Part shown: piece after piece, positions 1 through 4,512 of the stretch
How positions within the stretch are numbered: the stretch's first letter is position 1
Layout: every line of letters begins with the position of its first letter
Origin: Actinomycetes bacterium
Lineage (GTDB): Bacteria > Actinomycetota > Actinomycetes > Actinomycetales > Cellulomonadaceae
Direction of reading: 5' to 3'
Assembly (NCBI GenBank): GCA_023426865.1
Contig: JAEZBT010000119.1
Span: forward strand, 1-5,451
DNA length: 5,451 bases
Position numbers and translations under genes: made by a program
The notes under the pieces: generated by a model
The model's input: only the letters and a program-made list of their open reading frames with translations
Database searches by the model: none
Told to the model about the DNA's origin: nothing

Positions 1-153
1 CTCGCAGCCGTTGCACGAGCCGGCGTCGACGTGGCGGATCTGGACCGAGCCGGTCCGCGGCGCGGCATCCGGCACGCCGGCGTGCTCGGGAGCGGCGCCC
101 GCGGGCTCGGCGATCCGCCCGACCCGCAGCATGGTGCGCAGGAGCTTCAGCAC
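1..153 (-). CDS. NuoB/HycG-like hydrogenase small subunit, N-terminal fragment cut by window edge
   Basis: Seen: reading leftward from a GTG at 153, 51 codons stay open to the window edge. The protein starts MLKLLRTMLRVGRIAEP and reaches VDAGSCNGCE (residues 42-51), with Cys47 and Cys50 spaced CxxC. Known: this motif begins the proximal [4Fe-4S] site in the small subunit of group 4 membrane-bound [NiFe] hydrogenases and formate hydrogenlyases (HycG/HyfI), relatives of NuoB of complex I. The subunit passes electrons from the catalytic large subunit on the cytoplasmic side of the membrane. The start is placed at GTG 153, 7 nt after the regulator's stop; an in-frame ATG at 132 is the alternative. 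No strong ribosome site is visible, so translation may be coupled to the upstream gene. Inferred: further hyc/hyf-like subunits lie to the left. The remaining cluster ligands are outside the window, so this could instead be a NuoB-type oxidoreductase without hydrogenase activity. Confidence 0.8.
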   Translation of the reverse strand, partial: MLKLLRTMLRVGRIAEPAGAAPEHAGVPDAAPRTGSVQIRHVDAGSCNGCE

Positions 154-160
154 GACCCGG

Positions 161-526
161 TCAGCCGTCCGCCCGCTCGGCGGCCTGCTCGGCCTGCTCG
201 TCCTCGGCGCGCAGGTCGCTCAGCACTTCGATCTGGAGGGCGAGCAGGTCGCCGCGCAGCTGCCGGGCGACCGCGAGCAGCTCGGCGGTGCGTGGCGTGG
301 TCAGCGAGTAGTGGACGGTCGACGCCTCGCGCCGGGCTTGGACCAGCCCGACGGACCGCAGCACCGCCAGGTGCTGGGAGAGGCCGGAGGCGCCGACGCC
401 GAGCTCGGCCGTCATCTCCCCGACCGCCCAGGCGCGCTCGCTCAGCAGCTCGAGGACGCGGACGCGGACGGGGTTGCCCATGGCCTTAAAGAGGTCCGCC
501 TTCATCTGCACGTGCGGCGCGGTCAT
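161..526 (-). CDS. ArsR/SmtB-family winged-helix regulator, Rv0081-like
   Basis: A 121-residue DNA-binding repressor-type protein. Seen: residues 8-28 read as the ArsR first helix (KADLFKAMGNPVRVRVLELL). Residues 36-61 form the helix-turn-helix, with recognition helix GLSQHLAVLRSVGLV at 48-62. The wing follows at 63-75 (ARREASTVHYSL), and a long dimerisation helix spans about 79-106. There is no cysteine and no ELCVC metal-binding motif, so a thiolate metal sensor is unlikely. The start at ATG 526 has AGGTG upstream and gives the usual family length; a GTG at 577 would add 17 atypical residues. The gene is followed after 7 nt by the hydrogenase-like small subunit, the order of M. tuberculosis Rv0081-Rv0082, where the regulator acts on its own operon and is linked to hypoxia. 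By analogy it probably represses this operon. The SulP-associated ArsR group is similar in sequence, but the neighbour argues for the hydrogenase-linked type. Confidence 0.9.
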   Translation of the reverse strand: MTAPHVQMKADLFKAMGNPVRVRVLELLSERAWAVGEMTAELGVGASGLSQHLAVLRSVGLVQARREASTVHYSLTTPRTAELLAVARQLRGDLLALQIEVLSDLRAEDEQAEQAAERADG

Positions 527-568
527 CGGGCACCTGTCGGAGCTGGGCCTCTGAGGAACACAGGCTGA

Positions 569-606
569 CGATATCACTTACTTATAGGAGTGTGACTTTA
601 GCGATC
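569..606 (-). promoter_or_regulatory. Candidate promoter/operator of the arsR-hydrogenase operon
   Basis: This short AT-rich island in otherwise GC-rich DNA lies just upstream of the regulator. On the minus strand it carries TATAAG (586-581), a reasonable -10 box about 55 nt before the ATG. No good -35 hexamer sits at the ideal spacing; TTCACG lies 20 nt upstream. TCAC (574-577) and GTGA (592-595) form the ends of a loose dyad around the -10, a plausible place for autorepression. The position is suggestive, but the boxes are weak. Confidence 0.3.
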
Positions 607-850
607 CGTGAAGTCGCCTCCTCTCCCTCAGCCCGCGGCTAGCGAAAGACCATCGCTCACCATGTGGGATCGTTCCCACAAATGGCTCCATCGCGCGCTC
701 CATGATCAGCCCGACCGACCAGGTCGTCGTGGACCGGTCAGGCGCCCAGGCCAACAGAACCCGAACCCGCTCGTCGACGGCGACAAGGCCGTCGCGGCCG
801 AGTCAAGCGAGATCGGCCGTGGCCAGGTCCTCCACCTCGGGCCTCTACTC
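581..850 (-). pseudogene. Probable decayed coding stretch, family unknown
   Basis: Seen: one minus-strand frame reads like protein but is broken by TAG at 847-845 and TGA at 805-803. Between the stops it gives RPEVEDLATADLA. After the TGA it gives LGRDGLVAVDERVRVLLAWA and then a hydrophobic, Met-rich stretch (GLIMERAMEPFVG), ending at TAA 580-578. By a hand count, third positions of this frame are roughly 80% G/C against about 65% for the opposing plus-strand frame, which favours minus-strand coding. I do not recognise the family, and no intact start is visible upstream. The stretch overlaps the palindrome at 663-680 and ends in the regulator's promoter region. It may be a gene remnant left by deletion; chance GC-rich sequence is the alternative. 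Confidence 0.27.
663..680. promoter_or_regulatory. Perfect 7-bp inverted repeat, LacI-family-like operator
   Basis: TGTGGGA, four bases TCGT, then TCCCACA. The core TGGGATCGTTCCCA matches the known actinobacterial CebR operator TGGGAGCGCTCCCA at 12 of 14 positions and keeps the central CG typical of LacI-family sites. No sugar-use gene or LacI-type regulator lies in the window. The nearest gene starts are arsR, 137 nt away on the minus strand, and the secreted-protein gene, about 757 nt away on the plus strand. It may control the arsR operon or be left over from a lost operon. Confidence 0.4.
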
Positions 851-1024
851 CCTCAGGGCGCCCCGCGAGTCAATCAGCGTCCCGAGACCGCACGTGGAAG
901 ACCAGCTGGCTGTGCGCGTCGTCGCTTCTCCCGCTCGGCGCGCTGCCCCGGGCTTGTGGAACCGCTTGACCTCCGCCGGCGCGACGCGCACACGAGCCCG
1001 CCGCGGTACGCGAGGACGTCGTAG

Positions 1025-1250
1025 GCGTTACGGCTTGACGTCTGGCTCCGCGGACATTCGGACGAAGTCGCGGCCTGCCGGCGCAGCGAACTCGGCCGGT
1101 GCGGCCCGCGGCTCTCGCTGGCCCGGCGCCTCGTCGCGGGAGACGCCGCCGCACCGCAGAACTACATCGTCGCACTACACCTCGCTCGCGACGAGGCCAG
1201 ATACCTGGGACCCGTATTCCTCCGACTCACCGTGCGAAATCGCTACTTAA
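1025..1250 (+). pseudogene. Coding-like remnant without start or own stop, family unknown
   Basis: After a TAG at 1022-1024 one plus-strand frame gives about 75 residues of protein-like character, including PQNYIVALHLARDEARYLGP (about 1154-1213) and then VFLRLTVRNRYL. Third positions are about 78% G/C and second positions about 50%, a coding-like pattern. The frame has no credible start. It runs on past 1437 into the secreted-protein gene in a different frame, where it loses coding character. It could be the 3' end of a truncated gene whose stop was lost, or chance. I do not recognise a family. Confidence 0.18.
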
Positions 1251-1316
1251 CAATGCATCCGAGAGTAGCTAGGGGCTCGACCGTGATGCCTGTTCTTGAT
1301 AACGTCCCTGTGGGCC

Positions 1317-1347
1317 TTGTCTGCGGAGCGCAAGGTCCGAACATAAT
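1317..1347 (+). promoter_or_regulatory. Possible promoter of the secreted-protein/lipoprotein operon
   Basis: TTGTCT (1317-1322) and CATAAT (1342-1347) resemble -35 and -10 hexamers, though the 19-nt spacing is long. Transcription would start near 1354, leaving a leader of about 83 nt before the ATG at 1437. It is the best match in the AT-richer stretch upstream of that gene, but the evidence is hexamer similarity alone. Confidence 0.25.
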
Positions 1348-1436
1348 GGCTCCGCTGCAGGGGGCGCGCGTCAACCACGGTAGTCTTCGGGCTGCCTCTC
1401 GCTGGCACCCCTGCGCGACACAGAGGGGCGAAGCAA

Positions 1437-1745
1437 ATGAAGTGGTTGAGAATGGCAACGGGTATTCTGCTCGCCGCATCAGGTGCGGTCTTTGTGGCGA
1501 CGCCTGCCTCGGCGGCCGACTGCGTGGTGAACGTGTCGAGCAGCGCGGCGAGCATGTGGGTCAAGGTCAATGCCTCGTCGTCGTGTAGTGGCGAGTACCG
1601 CGCGGTGCTCTACTACCTCACGAGCCCGTCTAGCCCCACTACGTACTCGACCCGCGGTTCGTGGGTGGCGGCGGGCGGTAGCACGTCAGTGGCCTACACG
1701 TCGACCAACTACTACTACGCGGGCCGAGGGTACGAGCGCCGGTAG
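1437..1745 (+). CDS. Small Sec-secreted Ser/Tyr/Thr-rich protein, function unknown
   Basis: A 102-residue precursor. Seen: a classical signal peptide with basic start (MKWLRM), hydrophobic core (about residues 7-21) and cleavage motif ASA at 24-26, leaving a mature protein of about 76 residues starting ADC. The mature part has two cysteines (29 and 50), a likely disulfide, and alternating Ser/Thr/Val/Tyr stretches (YRAVLYYLTS, STSVAYTSTNYYY) that suggest a small beta-rich fold. The ATG at 1437 has GAGGGG at 1423-1428, 8 nt upstream. The signal-peptide codons are less GC-rich than the mature part, where nearly every third base is G or C. The lipoprotein gene starts 24 nt downstream, so the two probably share a transcript. 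The short basic end (GRGYERR) may come from a frameshift. It could be a secreted peptide toxin or bacteriocin-like protein, or a surface protein; no family is recognised. Confidence 0.75.
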   Translation: MKWLRMATGILLAASGAVFVATPASAADCVVNVSSSAASMWVKVNASSSCSGEYRAVLYYLTSPSSPTTYSTRGSWVAAGGSTSVAYTSTNYYYAGRGYERR

Positions 1746-1769
1746 TTGCGTCGACGAAGGGGTAGATCA

Positions 1770-2417
1770 GTGGTTCGGACCGGAGCCGCTTTCGTGAGGC
1801 TTCTAGTCCTCGGCGCAACCTGGTGCTTGCTTGCTGCGTGTTCGGGCGAGTCGAGCGCATCGGGCGGCGATGCCGTCGACCCGGCCGACCCCTGGGGCGC
1901 CGCGTATGAGCAAGCCATCGAGAACTCATCCAGCGAGTTCGTTCGCCAGGTCCTTGAGGACCATCAGATCGCGGACGCCGAACTTGCCGAGTCCCAGGAC
2001 TCGCTCGTTGCATGTCTGCGGGAACAGGGCTTTGAGCCACTGGTCACCACCGACCAAGGCAGGCGCACGGTCAGCGTGCCGGCCAATGCCGATGGATCCT
2101 GCGAGGATCTGTGGGCGGGCCCAATTGAGTCTCTCTACTGGGAACAGCGTCGCAATCCGGAGAACGCCGACGAGTACGCACTGGTGGCCGCGTGCCTCGT
2201 GCGGACTGGTTTGGCGCCGGAGCAGTTCACTGGAGATGATCTCGCAGAGTTGGTCGAGCAATCGACCGAGCACTCGGTCTACAACGGCGACACCGGTGAG
2301 CTCATCTCGAGCACGCCCGCAGCAGACCCGGACCCGCGGCTACCTTCGGGTATGGGCATCGCCGCTCCGGAGACGCAGCAGTGTTGGGTCTCTCCCCTGA
2401 CGACCGGGGTGGACTGA
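1770..2417 (+). CDS. Lipoprotein with four extra cysteines, function unknown
   Basis: A 215-residue predicted lipoprotein. Seen: signal peptide with hydrophobic residues 11-23 and lipobox LAAC, the lipidated cysteine being Cys24, followed by a Ser/Gly-rich linker. Known: such proteins are anchored by lipid to the outer face of the membrane. The exported part is acidic and has four cysteines (82, 111, 142, 205), enough for two disulfides. Cys82 and Cys142 lie in matching motifs, ACLREQGF and ACLVRTGL. The start is placed at GTG 1770 because GAAGGGG lies 7 nt upstream at 1756-1762. In-frame TTG 1746 and GTG 1794 are possible but less well supported. It follows the small secreted protein by 24 nt, so the pair is probably co-transcribed and the lipoprotein may bind, shield against or help display that product (inference). 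The C-x3-G-F motif and cysteine number recall the lipoprotein at 2868-3824. Confidence 0.78.
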   Translation: MVRTGAAFVRLLVLGATWCLLAACSGESSASGGDAVDPADPWGAAYEQAIENSSSEFVRQVLEDHQIADAELAESQDSLVACLREQGFEPLVTTDQGRRTVSVPANADGSCEDLWAGPIESLYWEQRRNPENADEYALVAACLVRTGLAPEQFTGDDLAELVEQSTEHSVYNGDTGELISSTPAADPDPRLPSGMGIAAPETQQCWVSPLTTGVD

Positions 2418-2867
2418 CTTGCAGATGAGAGCTCGGCCAAACGTGTCGACTCGCTCGCGTCAGGGGCGGCCACTAGCAGAGGCGCGCGCCCGCCCCGATG
2501 GCCCACTGCTGGCCCACATGTGAGTGCGAGCAGAGGGAGGTGGGGCTGGGGCGGGGCTTACCCTCGCCCCAGCCCCAACTCGCGGCCCGGATTCCTGCAG
2601 GCCTCCGACGGGCCGGACACCGTTGTGGTTAGCCCATCAGAGCTCCGCGATCCTCGGACAGCGGCGGTCTCGGCTGAGGAGGTTGCGTAGGGAAGGCGCC
2701 TGCCACTGAGCTGCGGGCCGACCTCACGGCCTGCCGTTGGACGGGGTGCCGGCCACGACGCCTCCGCCCGGCCCCATTCGCCAACATCAAGACCTCTAGC
2801 ATCCTCGTGATTACCTGCGGGACGCAGGGATCGCGACACCGGAACCCACGAGGAGAAAGCGTCGACA
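2418..2867. other. 450-bp gap between the two lipoprotein genes
   Basis: No credible gene is seen here. The stretch contains an 8-bp direct repeat TGGCCCAC (2499-2506 and 2510-2517), the strong GC hairpin at 2541-2577, and the AGGAG ribosome site (2851-2855) of the next gene. No clear -35/-10 pair was found before 2868. The plus-strand frame at about 2590-2709 and the antisense frames are Arg/Pro/Gly-rich and lack ribosome sites. Confidence 0.5.
2541..2577 (+). terminator. Strong GC hairpin, likely factor-independent terminator without U-tract
   Basis: The arms TGGGGCTGGGGCG (2541-2553) and CGCCCCAGCCCCA (2565-2577) are perfectly complementary over 13 bp. One G-U and two G-C pairs extend the stem inward to a 5-nt loop. 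No T-run follows, but actinobacterial terminators often lack one. It lies 123 nt after the first lipoprotein gene and 290 nt before the second, so it probably ends the first transcript. Attenuation or a mobile palindromic repeat are alternatives. Confidence 0.6.
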
Positions 2868-3824
2868 ATGGTGAAGCGCCGGGTTCATTCGGGCATCGCG
2901 GTGATCGCGATCCTCGCCGCTCCTCTGGCGGCGTGCTCCGATGCTGCGGATGCGCCCGCGGTCGGGCCGGCCGACGCCTACGTCGATCTGGTGCTCGGCG
3001 TCTCGACCGAGGTCGCCGAGCGGCAGGTCATGCGCCGTGAGGAGATCCTCGCCGCGTGCATGGCCGAGGCTGGCTTCGAATACGTGCCGACCCTGGCGAA
3101 CACGGTCTTCATCGACGAGGACGCCGTGGACCCGCCCCGCGACTCCCGTGAGTTCGCCGAGCAGTACGGCTACGGGCTGACCTCCCGGCCGCCCGAGGTG
3201 ACGTCGCCATCCGTGGCTGACCCCAACGCCGACATCATGGCGGCGATGTCCGAGGCTGAGCTCGAGGAGTACTACCTCGCTCGTGACGGCACGAACTTCC
3301 AGGACTACGTCGCGGCGGGCGCACCCGAGGATTGGGTGGATGACTGGACGCGGGGTGGCTGTGCCGGTCGGGCGTGGCACGAGGCGGACGAACTCGCCCC
3401 CGACAAGGACGCCGTGTACCTCGCCCTGAAGGCCGAGATCGACCGGATCGACGCCGAGGTCGTGCCCGCGCACCCTGACGTGGTCGCCGCCGACGCCGCG
3501 TGGTCGGAGTGCATGGCCGGGGCCGGGTTCCCGGGCTACGTCCGTCAGCCCGAGGCCGAGGATCGAGAGCGGGCGCTCTCCGAGGCTCCGGACGTCGCCA
3601 CCGGCGCCATCGGCGCGGACGGCCTGACCGACGGCCAACGCGAGGCGTTCCCGCATGAGCGCGCCGTCGCCACGGCGGACTGGGACTGCGTCGACGAGGT
3701 CGGGTACGCCGAGGTTGTCGCCAGGGTTCGGGCCGGAGCGCAGCAGGAGTACGTGGACGCGCACCGCGACGAGTTGGACGCATGGGTGGAGAGGTACGCC
3801 GACGCTGAGCAGGCCACGCCCTAA
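2868..3824 (+). CDS. Acidic lipoprotein with repeated C-M-x3-G-F motifs, function unknown
   Basis: A 318-residue predicted lipoprotein. Seen: a basic start (MVKRRVHSG), hydrophobic core 10-22 and lipobox LAAC with lipidated Cys23, then an Ala/Asp-rich linker. The exported part is very acidic, probably helical, and has four cysteines. Cys64 (ILAACMAEAGFEY) and Cys215 (WSECMAGAGFPGY) share a C-M-x3-G-F motif; Cys274 (WDCVDEVGY) is a looser copy; Cys165 lies in GGCAGRAW. This suggests two related halves stabilised by disulfides. The ATG at 2868 has AGGAG at 2851-2855; its 12-nt spacing is long, but the start fits the signal peptide. Third positions are almost all G or C, typical of a long-resident gene. 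It shares its cysteine number and motif with the lipoprotein at 1770-2417, so the two may be distant relatives. The hairpin between them suggests separate transcription. I know of similar unnamed actinobacterial lipoproteins but of no established function. Confidence 0.85.
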   Translation: MVKRRVHSGIAVIAILAAPLAACSDAADAPAVGPADAYVDLVLGVSTEVAERQVMRREEILAACMAEAGFEYVPTLANTVFIDEDAVDPPRDSREFAEQYGYGLTSRPPEVTSPSVADPNADIMAAMSEAELEEYYLARDGTNFQDYVAAGAPEDWVDDWTRGGCAGRAWHEADELAPDKDAVYLALKAEIDRIDAEVVPAHPDVVAADAAWSECMAGAGFPGYVRQPEAEDRERALSEAPDVATGAIGADGLTDGQREAFPHERAVATADWDCVDEVGYAEVVARVRAGAQQEYVDAHRDELDAWVERYADAEQATP

Positions 3825-3941
3825 GTTTCCAGGGCACGCGCGTCCCCGCCGGCGGAGCGCCACGCAGCATGTGCTTTGCTGCCGACTCTCCGGACTGGTA
3901 CGCCAGCGCACGGTACACCGCTAAGCCCCCGCGGGTGGTCC

Positions 3942-4079
3942 GTGGCTGCTCATCGACTGGCGTCGCTACTCAGCGATCGGTTTCCGTCGGTGCGGGCGAG
4001 ATTCCCTCGGATCGCGAGGTTGGTAGGTGCGCGGGCACACCTCTTGGCGGGAGCGACGGCGACGTCGCAGGGCCGCTGA
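3942..4079 (+). CDS. Possible 45-aa basic small protein or leader ORF
   Basis: A GTG start at 3942 would give a 45-residue, Arg-rich peptide with no acidic residue apart from one Asp (SLLSDRFPSVRARFPRIARL in its middle, ending TATSQGR). Third positions are about 71% G/C. Its TGA (4077-4079) overlaps the first base of the AGGAGG site of the next gene, an arrangement common in coupled operons. A TTG at 3876 could extend it by 22 residues. Against it: only a weak GGGTGG lies upstream of the GTG, and the length is small enough to occur by chance. Confidence 0.25.
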   Translation: MAAHRLASLLSDRFPSVRARFPRIARLVGARAHLLAGATATSQGR

Positions 4080-4084
4080 GGAGG
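4079..4084 (+). promoter_or_regulatory. Perfect AGGAGG ribosome-binding site
   Basis: AGGAGG lies 5 nt before the ATG at 4090. It is the strongest ribosome site in the window and decides the start of the downstream gene against the in-frame GTG at 4027. Confidence 0.8.
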
Positions 4085-4089
4085 AAGCG

Positions 4090-4512
4090 ATGACGGCGAC
4101 GTGGACCAGCTCGGCGGAGACGCTGCTGAGCGAGGCCGACCAGAGCTGGTCCGGCATCTGGGCGCTCACCCACGCCGCGGCGATGGGCGCCCTCGACATG
4201 GCGATGACGGTGCCCCTGAGCGTGGGCGTATCCATCTCCTACGCGGCGATGGACTTCCGCGAGGCTCAGGACGAGCTCGAGTGGGCGAGGCCGGACATCC
4301 GTCGCGCAGCCGCACCGGTGCAGTTCGGAGCGCTCCGGCCCGAGGACGTCGCAGAGGCCCGTGAGGTCCTCGACCGGCTCGCCGCCTCCGCCCTGAACCG
4401 CGCGGCAGGTCTCGCCGAGGTCGAGTCGGATCTCGGCGCCCAGGCCGCACTGTCCCGCGTGATGGCCCGACTCATCACAGGTCGCGCGAAGATCAGCGGG
4501 CGGTGGGCATGA
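4090..4512 (+). CDS. Unrecognised 140-aa helical protein, first gene of coupled operon
   Basis: Seen: 140 residues, mostly predicted helix. The N-terminal part (1-22) is Ser/Trp-containing and polar. Residues 24-54 are Ala/Met/Val-rich but interrupted by His28, Asp36 and Pro42, so they look like buried helices rather than a membrane span. The C-terminal half (about 70-125) is an Ala/Arg/Glu/Leu-rich helical region (EDVAEAREVLDRLAASALNR). There are no cysteines, no signal peptide and no catalytic motif. The ATG at 4090 follows a perfect AGGAGG by 5 nt; an in-frame GTG at 4027 would add a very basic 21-residue extension without a ribosome site. Its TGA overlaps the ATG of the next gene (ATGA, 4509-4512), so the two products are probably made together and may interact. 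I do not recognise the family. Confidence 0.75.
   Translation: MTATWTSSAETLLSEADQSWSGIWALTHAAAMGALDMAMTVPLSVGVSISYAAMDFREAQDELEWARPDIRRAAAPVQFGALRPEDVAEAREVLDRLAASALNRAAGLAEVESDLGAQAALSRVMARLITGRAKISGRWA

Larger units (their letters stand above)
681..1436. other. Long stretch with no convincing intact gene
   Basis: Apart from the decayed minus-strand stretch at its left end, the coding-like plus-strand stretch (1025-1250) and a possible promoter near 1317-1347, I see nothing intact here. Open frames across 700-1250 give Arg/Ser/Ala/Pro-rich products typical of GC-rich non-coding or antisense sequence, without a credible ribosome site. From about 1235 to 1370 the DNA is richer in A/T than its surroundings, as expected for a promoter region or a junction with acquired DNA. 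Confidence 0.5.
3825..4089. other. Gap before the right-hand operon
   Basis: It contains a perfect 10-bp palindrome CCGCCGGCGG (3846-3855) shortly after the lipoprotein stop, possibly part of a weak terminator but without a loop. A short basic ORF (3942-4079) may lie here. No clear -35/-10 pair, tRNA or attachment-site-like repeat was seen. Confidence 0.4.

Noticed and set aside
11..568. Plus-strand open frame covering the regulator
   Set aside because: It is antisense to the clear ArsR regulator and the hydrogenase small-subunit start.
608..1250. Overlapping plus-strand open frames of 138 and 182 codons
   Set aside because: The products are Arg/Ser/Pro-rich without ribosome sites or signals. 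Base-position bias over 680-900 favours the minus strand instead.
1437..1745. Lactococcin-972-type bacteriocin
   Set aside because: Size and signal peptide fit, but the mature sequence lacks the Gly/His/Tyr/Trp pattern I associate with that family, and no bacteriocin ABC transporter is in the window.
2811..3911. 366-codon open frame on the minus strand
   Set aside because: It is antisense to the second lipoprotein, which has a lipobox, a ribosome site and ordered motifs. The antisense product is Arg/Gly/Val-rich with no sensible domain.
4090..4512. WXG100/ESX-type secreted protein
   Set aside because: WSG occurs at residues 20-22, but the family's WxG lies mid-protein between two helices in about 100 residues. 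Length and helix layout do not fit.
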